A stretch of DNA of 64,000 nucleotides, taken from the NCBI GenBank assembly GCA_902795065.1, contig CADBJR010000001.1:186001-250000 (forward strand), written 5' to 3'. Below are positions 55,862-64,000 of this stretch, piece after piece (position 1 is the stretch's first letter; every line of letters starts with the position of its first letter). A model generated the notes under the pieces. That model ran no database searches. It was not told the origin of the DNA and saw only the letters and a program-made list of their open reading frames with translations. Source of the DNA: an uncultured Coriobacteriaceae bacterium. GTDB taxonomy: Bacteria > Actinomycetota > Coriobacteriia > Coriobacteriales > Atopobiaceae. The translations under genes and the position numbers were made by a program.

Positions 55862-56458
55862 CTATATGGTAGCAACATCCTCGGGCGGCCAGAAAATGAG
55901 GACCGCGCGGGAATTGACATCTTCGATGGGTATGGGGCCGATGGCACGGGAGTCGCGCGAGTTCACGCGGTTGTCGCCCATCACCCAGATATAGCCCTCG
56001 GGCACCGTGTAGGGATAGGTGATGACGATCGAGGGGTTGTCGGGTTTGAGCGGATAGGTCGGCAGATTGCCCACATAGGGCTCGTCGAGCTTGACGCCGT
56101 CCACGTAGACCGCGCCGTCGACGAGGTCGATGGTCTGGCCGCCGACCGCGATGACGCGCTTGATGAGGATGACCTTCTCCCCGTCCTGCTCGCGGACGAA
56201 GGTCACGATCTCGCCGGGAACGGGATCGCGGAAGCGATACGAGATCTTCTCGCCGATGACGCGGTTGCCGATCTGGATGGTCTGCTCCATGGACCCCGAG
56301 GGGATTTCGTACGAATCGATCGCGAAGTTGCGAAGGAAAAAGGTCAGCGCTATGGCGAGGATGACCGTGAAGAGGATGCCGGGGAGCACGCCCCCCTCGG
56401 AGCCGTGCTCGAGGTCGTCATCGACGATGTTCACCTTAAAGTGCGCTCCGCGCGCCAT
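55862..56458 (-). CDS. lepB: Signal peptidase I
   Basis: This 198-residue membrane protease removes signal peptides. One membrane segment at about 25-44 is followed by the catalytic Ser56 (IPSGSMEQT) and Lys100 (ILIKRVIAVGG); GDNRVNSRDSRAIGPI is box E. Its N-terminus overlaps the trmD 3' end by 23 bases. It lies between trmD and glyQ. Confidence 0.95.
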   Translation of the reverse strand: MARGAHFKVNIVDDDLEHGSEGGVLPGILFTVILAIALTFFLRNFAIDSYEIPSGSMEQTIQIGNRVIGEKISYRFRDPVPGEIVTFVREQDGEKVILIKRVIAVGGQTIDLVDGAVYVDGVKLDEPYVGNLPTYPLKPDNPSIVITYPYTVPEGYIWVMGDNRVNSRDSRAIGPIPIEDVNSRAVLIFWPPEDVATI

Positions 56459-57155
56459 GGCCCCCTCCGTTCAGATAGGCTTCGTACAGGTCGGGGCGGA
56501 AGCGCCGTGTGCGCTCGAGGGCCGAGGCGAGGCGCCATTCATCGACCGCCTTGTGGTCGCCGGAGAGGAGCACCTCGGGCACCTTCATGCCGCGGTACTC
56601 CGCAGGGCGGGTGTACTGCTCGTATTCGAGGAGCCCGTCGGAGAAGGACTCGTCGCGCGCGCTCATCTCGTCGCCGAGCGCGCCGGGGATGAGGCGGACG
56701 AGGGCGTCGATGACGCAGAGCGCGGGCAGCTCCCCGCCCGTGAGGACGAAGTCGCCGAGCGAGATGACCTCGTCAGCCAAGGTGTAGACGCGCTCGTCCA
56801 TGCCCTCGTAGCGGCCGCAGACGAACAGGATGCGCTCCTCCCCTGCAAGACGCTCGGCGCAGCGCTGCGTGAACGGCTCCCCCACCGGGGAGAAGAACAC
56901 GACATGGGCGGGAGCCTCGGCGCGGGTCTGGATATCGTCGACCGCCTCGAAGATGGGCTCCGGCTTCATGAGCATGCCCTGCCCCCCGCCGAAGGGCGCA
57001 TCGTCCACGGTGTTGTGGCGGTCATGCGTCCAATCGCGCAGATTGTAGGCGGCAAACTCGAACAGCCCCTTCGACCGGGCACGGCCCATGATCGACGATG
57101 ACAGATACGGTTCGAAGAACTCGGGGAACACCGAGAGGGTCTCGTAGCGCCTCAT
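56436..57155 (-). CDS. trmD: tRNA (guanine-N1)-methyltransferase
   Basis: This 239-residue SPOUT enzyme methylates G37 of tRNAs to prevent frameshifting. Signatures are SVFPEFFEPY, DAPFGGGQGMLMKPEPI, FVCGRYEGMDERV, SLGDFVLTGGELPALCVIDA and PEVLLSGDH. The start at 57155 begins right at the conserved N-terminus. It is four bases downstream of rimM. Confidence 0.97.
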   Translation of the reverse strand: MRRYETLSVFPEFFEPYLSSSIMGRARSKGLFEFAAYNLRDWTHDRHNTVDDAPFGGGQGMLMKPEPIFEAVDDIQTRAEAPAHVVFFSPVGEPFTQRCAERLAGEERILFVCGRYEGMDERVYTLADEVISLGDFVLTGGELPALCVIDALVRLIPGALGDEMSARDESFSDGLLEYEQYTRPAEYRGMKVPEVLLSGDHKAVDEWRLASALERTRRFRPDLYEAYLNGGGHGARSAL

Positions 57156-57159
57156 GATG

Positions 57160-57684
57160 TCACTCCCCCTCCAGCGCGACGGCGCCTTCGGGAAGGTCGA
57201 GCAGCACGCTGCCGTCGTCGTCGCGGCCGACGATGAACTCGGGGAGCACGGGGGCGAGCACCTCCGCACCGTTGCGATCGAGCACGTAGACATCCTGCGC
57301 GGGGCCGGCCATGACTTCCGAGATGGTGCCGAGCAGGCCCAGCGTGCGGTCGCGCACGCAGGCCCCGACGAGCGCGTCACGGTCCATGAGCGCGACCGTT
57401 GCGGGAAGGTCGTCGAGGCGCGCGAGCACGGTTTTGCCGACGAGCTCGGAAGCCTCGGAGAGCGACGTGACGTTCTCGAAGGCGACGAGCTGCGCGGGAC
57501 CGCCCTGCGCATCGGCTTGGGCGACGGTATGGTAGCGGGATGTCTTGAGCGCCGGCGGCACGAGGGCGACCTCCATACCGCCAGCCAATAGCGGAGGAAG
57601 GCCGTGGACGGATTCGACCACGACCTCCCCTGATTTCGCATGCGTCTTGACGACGCGGGCTATCGTCTTCCAGCGGGTCCGCAC
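57160..57684 (-). CDS. rimM: Ribosome maturation factor RimM
   Basis: This 174-residue protein has an N-terminal RimM beta-barrel (ARVVKTHAKSGEVVVESV...) and a C-terminal PRC-barrel (about 95-174, VGACVRDRTLGLLGTISEVMAGPAQDVYVL). It assists 30S head assembly with S19. It lies between khpA and trmD, the standard place. The N-terminal G-x-x-G-xxG motif is degenerate (THAKSGEV). Confidence 0.9.
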   Translation of the reverse strand: MRTRWKTIARVVKTHAKSGEVVVESVHGLPPLLAGGMEVALVPPALKTSRYHTVAQADAQGGPAQLVAFENVTSLSEASELVGKTVLARLDDLPATVALMDRDALVGACVRDRTLGLLGTISEVMAGPAQDVYVLDRNGAEVLAPVLPEFIVGRDDDGSVLLDLPEGAVALEGE

Positions 57685-57691
57685 GGCTGCC

Positions 57692-57982
57692 CTAGCCCAG
57701 GACCTCTACTTCGACGGCAGTGCCGACACGCTGCCCGAGGGCGCGGGCCAAGGTGCGGATGGCCTTGATGGTGCGGCCGCGGCGGCCGATAATCCTGCCG
57801 GCATCCTGCTCGGCGCAGCTCACCTCGATGAGCGCACCCGAAGCGCTGTCGGTGACGTCGAGCGTGACCGCATCCTCGTCATCGACGAGTCCGCAGACGA
57901 TGAACTCGACCAGATCGGCAACCTTATCCGAAGGCATCGCGGAAGCAGCCTGATCGACCGCGAGGGTCTCAGCTGTGTCCAT
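57692..57982 (-). CDS. khpA: KH-domain RNA-binding protein KhpA
   Basis: This 96-residue protein has a single type II KH domain with the GxxG loop GRRG at 66-69 in GRIIGRRGRTIKAIRTLA. KhpA with KhpB binds small RNAs in Gram-positives. An N-terminal extension of about 17 residues precedes the family start. It lies between rpsP and rimM, the conserved position. Confidence 0.92.
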   Translation of the reverse strand: MDTAETLAVDQAASAMPSDKVADLVEFIVCGLVDDEDAVTLDVTDSASGALIEVSCAEQDAGRIIGRRGRTIKAIRTLARALGQRVGTAVEVEVLG

Positions 57983-57993
57983 ACGCACCTGCC

Positions 57994-58317
57994 CTACTCG
58001 GCGGCTTCCTCGGCGGCCTTGGCGGCAGCGGCGATGGCCTTCTTGGAGAGCTTGACCTTCTTCTCCTGCGCGGGAACGCCCTCGCGCGCGATCTTGATGA
58101 GGGCGGCGGCGGTATCGGTGGGCTGGGCGCCCTTCGCAATCCACTCGTCGATCTTCTCGAGGTCGAGGTCGATCACCTTGGGAGAGGAGACGGGATTGTA
58201 CTTGCCGACTTCCTCGATGTAGCGACCATCGCGCCTGCTGCGGGAATCGGCGACGACGACGCGGTAATACGGACGCTTCTTGGCACCATGGCGGGCCAGA
58301 CGAATCTTAACTGCCAA
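57994..58317 (-). CDS. rpsP: 30S ribosomal protein S16
   Basis: This 107-residue protein has the S16 signature [41 protein letters not shown]. The C-terminal 20 residues are Ala/Glu/Lys-rich and longer than usual. Translation starts at a TTG (58317) with a perfect GGAGGAG 8 bases upstream. It heads the rpsP-khpA-rimM-trmD operon. Confidence 0.96.
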   Translation of the reverse strand: MAVKIRLARHGAKKRPYYRVVVADSRSRRDGRYIEEVGKYNPVSSPKVIDLDLEKIDEWIAKGAQPTDTAAALIKIAREGVPAQEKKVKLSKKAIAAAAKAAEEAAE

Positions 58318-58393
58318 CGAACACTCCTCCAAACAGGCGGTGCATCGGATAAAGGTGGGTAGCCGCACCGCGGGCCAAACTTGCAACTTAGTT

Positions 58394-58421
58394 ATTCTAC
58401 GACATAAACGCCCAGCTGCAA
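58394..58421 (-). promoter_or_regulatory. Promoter of the rpsP operon
   Basis: Reading the minus strand, TTGCAG (58421-58416) and TAGAAT (58399-58394) are spaced by 16 bases. Transcription would start near 58387, giving a leader of about 70 bases. Confidence 0.6.
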
Positions 58422-58441
58422 GCGCCCACGACGGCGATTTT

Positions 58442-58471
58442 TTGAGTATTTGGTGCAGACGCGTGTATAAT
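58442..58471 (+). promoter_or_regulatory. Promoter of dinB
   Basis: TTGAGT (58442-58447) and a perfect TATAAT (58466-58471) are spaced by 18 bases. The -10 box ends 7 bases before the dinB start codon, so the mRNA should begin at or next to the ATG. Confidence 0.7.
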
Positions 58472-58484
58472 GAACACATGTTCG
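58471..58484 (+). promoter_or_regulatory. LexA (SOS) box over the dinB start
   Basis: TGAACACATGTTCG contains GAAC-N4-GTTC, the core of the Gram-positive LexA/DinR box (CGAACATATGTTCG). It overlaps the predicted transcription start and the start codon of dinB, where a repressor would block initiation. Confidence 0.7.
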
Positions 58485-59725
58485 ATGCCACGGGACACTG
58501 CGATGCGCTCCACTGGACGGGCAAGGCCATCGGCCTGCTCGACCTCGACGCGTTCTTCGCCTCCGTCGAGCAGCTCGACCACCCCGAATGGCGCGGCCTG
58601 CCCATCATCGTGGGAGGCTCGCCGGACAAGCGCGGCGTAGTCTCCACCGCATCCTACGAGGCCCGCCGCTACGGCGTGCGCTCCGCCATGGCCTCCGCCA
58701 CCGCAGCCCGCCTCTGCCCCGATGCCATCTGGACGACGGGCAATTTCGCGCGCTATTGCGAGGTGAGCTCCCGGGTCATGGCGATCCTCGTCGACGAGAC
58801 GCCCCTCGTCGAGCAGGTCTCGATCGATGAGGCCTTCTTCGACATCACGCCCGGCCGCTTCTCGCGCGAGGAGCCCTACGAGGTCTGCGCGCGCATCCAG
58901 GCGCGTGTCTCGGAGCTCGGCGTGACCTGCTCGATCGGGTTGGGCACCTCCAAGAGCATCGCCAAGATCGCGTCGGAGCGCGACAAGCCCCGCGGACTCA
59001 CGGTCGTCTTCCCCGGTTCGGAGCAGAGCTTCCTCGCACCGCTTCCGATCCGCAGCCTGAGCGGCATCGGCTCTGCCGCGGAACGAGCCCTCGAGGCCAT
59101 CGGCGTGCGGACGCTCGGGCAGCTCGCCCGCGCCTCGGATGCCGACCTCTCCCGTATCTTCGGCGTGTCCGCGGAGAAGATGCGCCTGCGCGCGCAGGGG
59201 CGCGAGCAGAGCATCGTCGCCTCCGCCTTCGAGGACGACGACCCCAAATCGGTCTCGTGCGAGCGCACCTTCGAGACCGACCTCTACGACCGCGCGGAGA
59301 TCGAGGCGGCCATCATGCACATCGCCTCGATGACGGGGAGGCGCCTGAGGCGCAAGGGGCTCAAGGGCGGGACGGTCACCCTCAAGGTGAAGCACTCCCC
59401 CACCAGCCAGCACACGGCACAGGAGCGTCTCCCGGCACCGAGCGACGACGAGCATGTCTTCGGCCCTGTGGCGCGCGGCCTGCTCGAGCGCGTATGGGCG
59501 CCCGGCCAGCCCATCCGCCTCATCGGCGTCGGGATCTCGCACCTCGACGACGAGACCGGCGAGCAGAGCCTCTTCGATGCCGAGCGCGTCGAGACGGGCC
59601 GACTTGCCCGCGCGACCGACCTCGTGCGAGACCGGTTCGGCGAAGGTGCCATCGGCTACGGTCGCGACCTGCGCTTCGACGGCCATGTCTCGAACACGGC
59701 GCCCATGGGCAAATCGCTCGATTGA
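58478..59725 (+). CDS. dinB: DNA polymerase IV (Y-family)
   Basis: This 415-residue translesion polymerase has the catalytic Asp22 in [13 protein letters not shown], the [12 protein letters not shown] motif, the acidic pair in [11 protein letters not shown] and a helix-hairpin-helix ([22 protein letters not shown]). A little-finger domain follows from about residue 245. The ATG at 58478 fits the promoter and LexA box; there is no Shine-Dalgarno site, consistent with a leaderless message. It is the only plus-strand gene in this part, divergent from rpsP. Regulation by SOS is inferred from the box. Confidence 0.94.
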   Translation: MFDATGHCDALHWTGKAIGLLDLDAFFASVEQLDHPEWRGLPIIVGGSPDKRGVVSTASYEARRYGVRSAMASATAARLCPDAIWTTGNFARYCEVSSRVMAILVDETPLVEQVSIDEAFFDITPGRFSREEPYEVCARIQARVSELGVTCSIGLGTSKSIAKIASERDKPRGLTVVFPGSEQSFLAPLPIRSLSGIGSAAERALEAIGVRTLGQLARASDADLSRIFGVSAEKMRLRAQGREQSIVASAFEDDDPKSVSCERTFETDLYDRAEIEAAIMHIASMTGRRLRRKGLKGGTVTLKVKHSPTSQHTAQERLPAPSDDEHVFGPVARGLLERVWAPGQPIRLIGVGISHLDDETGEQSLFDAERVETGRLARATDLVRDRFGEGAIGYGRDLRFDGHVSNTAPMGKSLD

Positions 59726-59737
59726 TCGGTGCAGGAT

Positions 59738-60094
59738 CTACTGGAGGTCGAGCTCCACGCGCGGGGCCTCGCCCCACAGGCGCTCCAAGCGGTAGAAATC
59801 GCGCGTCTCGGGCAGGAAGACGTGGATGACGACCGAGCCGTAATCCATGAGCACCCAGGAGAGGTTCGCGCGGCCCTCGATCGAGATCGGTTTCACACCG
59901 CAGTTCTTGGCGACCTTCTCCTCGATCTCGTCGATGAGCGCATCGGCTTGGCGCGAGTTCGTCGCGGAAAGGATGAGGAAGTAATCGCACACGTCGCTCA
60001 GCTTGGTCAGATTCATCAGCTCGATGTCGGAGGCCTTCTTGGAATCGGCAGCGAAGGCTGCGACCTTGGCAAGCTCAAGCGGTGTGTAAGCCAT
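59738..60094 (-). CDS. rsfS: Ribosomal silencing factor RsfS
   Basis: This 118-residue protein has the DUF143 signatures KKASDIELMNLTKLSDVCDYFLILSATNSRQADAL and SWVLMDYGSVVIHVFLPETRDFYRLERLW. RsfS binds L14 and blocks subunit joining in starvation. The start at 60094 follows GGACATCC. It lies after yqeK in the standard order nadD-yqeK-rsfS. Confidence 0.95.
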   Translation of the reverse strand: MAYTPLELAKVAAFAADSKKASDIELMNLTKLSDVCDYFLILSATNSRQADALIDEIEEKVAKNCGVKPISIEGRANLSWVLMDYGSVVIHVFLPETRDFYRLERLWGEAPRVELDLQ

Positions 60095-60104
60095 GGATGT
60101 CCTT

Positions 60105-60710
60105 TCAGCGGTTGCGGTCGAGCACATACCGATTATACGACTCGAGGGCGCCGGGCCATAGATAGCGCTTCGTCTCGATGACGAAGCCGATGCTGGCGGA
60201 GAGCGCATCGAGGAAGAGCTCCTCGAGCGGGACCTTGCCCACCTCTGCGCGCTGCCGCTCGATATCGGGCGTGGCGGGCCTTCCGGGTTCGATGCCGTCG
60301 GCGATGAAGATGACCATGTCGAGCGGCGACATGTCGCAGGTCGCGACAGTATGGCGCTCGATGGCCGAGAAGACCGCATCGTCGAGCTCGGGGTAGCGTT
60401 CGCGCAGCTCGCGGGCAGCGATGGGCCCGTGGAGGATGGGCAGGACGAGCTTCAGGTCGCACCCGTAGTCAAACCCGAGCTCGGCGGCCTTCTCGAGCAG
60501 CTCGTCGTTCGAGTAAGCCTTGGCGTAGTCGTGGAGAAGACCCGCGCAGAGCGCATCGTGGCGGTCGACGCCATAGAGGTCGGCGAGCTCGACCGCCGTC
60601 TTCGCGACGGCACGGGAATGCTTGAGGCGCTTCCGCTTCGCGGACAGCTGCGCTTCTATATCGGCCTCGATGCGGGCGAGGAGCTCGTCGGATGAAGCTG
60701 CGCTGCACAT
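60105..60710 (-). CDS. yqeK: HD-domain protein YqeK (diadenosine tetraphosphate hydrolase)
   Basis: This 201-residue HD-domain protein has the metal-binding His31 (LKHSRAVAKTA), His60-Asp61 (GLLHDYAK), HGPIAA and the Asp in ADGIEPGR. YqeK hydrolyses Ap4A symmetrically. It follows nadD by two bases. The context with nadD and rsfS supports the call. Confidence 0.92.
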   Translation of the reverse strand: MCSAASSDELLARIEADIEAQLSAKRKRLKHSRAVAKTAVELADLYGVDRHDALCAGLLHDYAKAYSNDELLEKAAELGFDYGCDLKLVLPILHGPIAARELRERYPELDDAVFSAIERHTVATCDMSPLDMVIFIADGIEPGRPATPDIERQRAEVGKVPLEELFLDALSASIGFVIETKRYLWPGALESYNRYVLDRNR

Positions 60711-60712
60711 GG

Positions 60713-61414
60713 CTAGATCCTGGGATACTGGCGGCTGGCGTTCTGGACGTCGTAGAGGCCGTGCTTGCGGATATAGCCCGTCACCGTATCGGGCGTGAGG
60801 TAGCGCAGGCTCTGGCCGAGCTCGGCGCGCATGCGCAGGTACGTCGACGAGATGGCGAGCGCGGGGATCTCGAGGTAGGTCACGTCGAACGGAAGCCCCG
60901 ACTCCTCGATCACCTTCTGGGCGTGGCTGAGGTCGTATCCCGGGCGGGTCGCGGCGACGATGCGGGCGAGGCGTGCGATGTCGGCGGCATCCCTCCAGGT
61001 CACGATGTCGGCGATGGCGTCGGCGCCCGTGATGAAGTAGAAGCGCACGTTGTCGGGATAGATGCCGTGGAGCAGGCGCAGCGTATCCGCCGTATAGGTG
61101 ACGCCCTCGCGGTCGATCTCGAAGCGCGAGGCGGTGAAATGCGGGTTGTCGGAGGTCGCGAGCAGCGTCATCGCATAGCGGTCCTCACCCGAGGTGACCT
61201 TCTTGTCGAGCTTGAAGGCGGGACGGCCCGCGGGCATGAAGACGACCAGGTCGAGCCCGAGGTCGTCGAAGGCCTGCTCTGCGGCGACGAGGTGGCCGTT
61301 GTGGATCGGGTCGAAGGTGCCGCCCATGATGCCGAGGCGGTAGGTGCGCTCGGGATCCGACCCCAGGCGCGGGAGGTCGAACATGTCGATGGCCCTCTCG
61401 TTCTCTTCCTCCAT
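60713..61414 (-). CDS. nadD: Nicotinate-nucleotide adenylyltransferase
   Basis: This 233-residue nucleotidyltransferase makes deamido-NAD. GIMGGTFDPIHNGHL at 28-42 is the HxGH motif, and ISSTYLRMR near the end is the second signature. The start at 61414 has GGAAGGGATC ahead; about 25 residues precede the conserved core, more than usual. It lies 13 bases after proB; proA, which usually lies between, is absent. Confidence 0.94.
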   Translation of the reverse strand: MEEENERAIDMFDLPRLGSDPERTYRLGIMGGTFDPIHNGHLVAAEQAFDDLGLDLVVFMPAGRPAFKLDKKVTSGEDRYAMTLLATSDNPHFTASRFEIDREGVTYTADTLRLLHGIYPDNVRFYFITGADAIADIVTWRDAADIARLARIVAATRPGYDLSHAQKVIEESGLPFDVTYLEIPALAISSTYLRMRAELGQSLRYLTPDTVTGYIRKHGLYDVQNASRQYPRI

Positions 61415-61427
61415 CGGAGATCCCTTC

Positions 61428-62539
61428 CTAGAAGATGAGCAGGTCATCGCGGTGGATGGCCGGGATGGCCCCGTCGTCGCCCGTGAAGCGCGCGATGACA
61501 TCGAGCTTGAGGCCCTTGTAGCGCTCGAGGTCCTCGGCATCGTAGGCGACGGTGCCGCGGCCGATGAGCAGGCCGTCGTAGGAGTCGACGTTCACGACGT
61601 CGCCTGCCTTGAACGCGCCCTTCGTCCCCATGATGCCCACGGGCAGGATCGAGGCGCCCTGCGAGAGCACGGCGCGCGTCGCCCCCTCGTCGAGGACGAT
61701 GGAGCCCTGCGGGACCTCGGCGAGGCCGATCCAGAGCTTCCGTGGGTTCCCGTGGGGGTTGGAACCGGAATGCTTGAAGAGCGTGCCGCGCGCGGTCGCT
61801 TCGGCGCATTCGAGCAGGATGCCTTCGGCACGACCCTGGCAGATGAACGTGGGGATGCCCGCCGCCATCATCATGCGAGCAGCGGAGACTTTGGAGAACA
61901 TGCCGCCGGTGCCGAAGGTAGTCGAAGGCGAGCCGGCGATGCGGAAGACGCCCTCGTCGATGTGGTCGACGCGGCGGATCAGCTCGGCGGAGGGGTCCGC
62001 CATGGGATCTGCCGTGTACAGCCCGTCGACATCGGAGAGGATCACGTAGAGGTCTGCGGTGACGAGCGCCGAGACGATGGCGCCGAGCATGTCGTTGTCG
62101 CCGAAGGTGAACTCCGCGACCGACACCGTGTCGTTCTCGTTGACGATGGGGACGACGCCGAGCTCGAGCAGGCGCTCGAAGGTGTTGCGTGCGTTGAGGT
62201 AGCCCTCGCGGTCGACCACGTCGCGCCGTGTGAGCAGGACCTGAGCGCAGGGAAGCCCGTGCGCGGCGAGCGCACGCTCATAGGATTCGATGAGCCTGGC
62301 CTGGCCGGTCGCGGCGCAGGCCTGGAGCGTGGGGATATCGGTGGGACGGGTCTCGAAGCCGAGGACCTCGCGTCCTGCGGCGGCGGCGCCCGAGGAGACC
62401 GTGATGACGTGGATCCCGCGCTCGCGGAGCGCGGCGATCTGGGTGCAGAGGCTGTCGATGTAGCCGTGGTCGAGCCTGCCATCGGCATCGACGAGCGTGG
62501 ACGAGCCGATCTTCACGACGATGAGCCGGGGCGCCTCCA

Positions 62540-62540
<1 letters not shown>
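61428..62540 (-). CDS. proB: Glutamate 5-kinase with PUA domain
   Basis: This 370-residue enzyme makes glutamyl-5-phosphate for proline synthesis. The kinase domain (about 1-255) has VVKIGSSTLVD, SSGAAAAGREVLGF, NENDTVSVAEFTFGDNDMLGAIV, LSDVDGLYTADP and GTGGMFSKVSAARM. A PUA domain (about 275-360) follows. The start overlaps the obgE stop (ATGA); a GTG one codon upstream is an alternative. proA is not in the window. Confidence 0.96.

Positions 62541-64000
<1,460 letters not shown>

Overview
The window is about 64 kb of GC-rich bacterial chromosome. The gene content fits a strictly anaerobic actinobacterium of the class Coriobacteriia (Collinsella/Olsenella-like); this is inferred from content and style, not from a database match. 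Supporting points are the high GC, separate glycyl-tRNA synthetase alpha and beta subunits, pyruvate phosphate dikinase next to glyQS, the MEP isoprenoid pathway (ispH, ispG, dxr), a Cmk-PlsC fusion, and Firmicute-like housekeeping gene order combined with actinobacterial codon use.

Region 1 (1-2.04 kb) is the end of an integrated mobile element. It has a possible oriT with inverted repeats, a mobC-like gene, an excisionase-like HTH gene, a winged-HTH gene, and then about 540 bases without a gene. That stretch carries eight copies of a TGAC-N6-GTCA palindrome and five TTGGTGCAA repeats, and it ends at a tRNA-Pro(GGG) gene with its own promoter and terminator. The relaxase and integrase are not visible and would lie outside the window.

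Region 2 (2.07-6.1 kb) has a cysteine hydrolase and an alkyltransferase-like gene around a shared palindrome, followed by a three-gene FAD oxidoreductase/DUF1667 operon of the anaerobic glycerol-3-phosphate dehydrogenase type.

Region 3 (6.2-24.3 kb) is a long minus-strand housekeeping block. In transcription order it reads site-2 protease, scpA, scpB, rluB, cmk-plsC, ispH, DUF512 radical-SAM, then der, plsY, gpsA, rpe, cysteine desulfurase, zinc-ribbon protein, coaBC, nfo and an ABC-F ATPase. It is interrupted at 15.6-17.3 kb by two plus-strand genes: a 79-residue protein with a double-glycine leader-like motif and a 375-residue multi-spanning membrane protein. Neither is recognisable. This cassette is the best candidate for an undescribed system in the window.

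Region 4 (24.3-30.3 kb) has a second ABC-F ATPase, an OatA-type acyltransferase-SGNH protein, three tRNA genes (Val-CAC, a CAU tRNA, Ala-GGC) with clear terminators, a small membrane protein, a HAD hydrolase and a small cysteine-rich protein.

Region 5 (30.3-49.5 kb) is the conserved sequence xerC, rpsB, tsf, pyrH, frr, uppS, cdsA, dxr, rseP, ispG, proS, preceded by rnhB, yraN, comM, dprA and trmFO. rplS stands alone with its own promoter and terminator, next to a DUF6273-like protein and dgt.

Region 6 (49.5-64 kb) carries rpsP, khpA, rimM, trmD, lepB, glyQ, glyS, a truncated PPDK regulator and ppdK on the minus strand. dinB follows on the plus strand with a LexA-type box over its start codon, then obgE, proB, nadD, yqeK and rsfS on the minus strand.

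The minus-strand operons are tightly packed, with many ATGA/GTGA overlaps, and cover translation, tRNA modification, isoprenoid and phospholipid synthesis, chromosome condensation, DNA processing and the cell envelope. No CRISPR array, rRNA operon or intact insertion sequence was seen.
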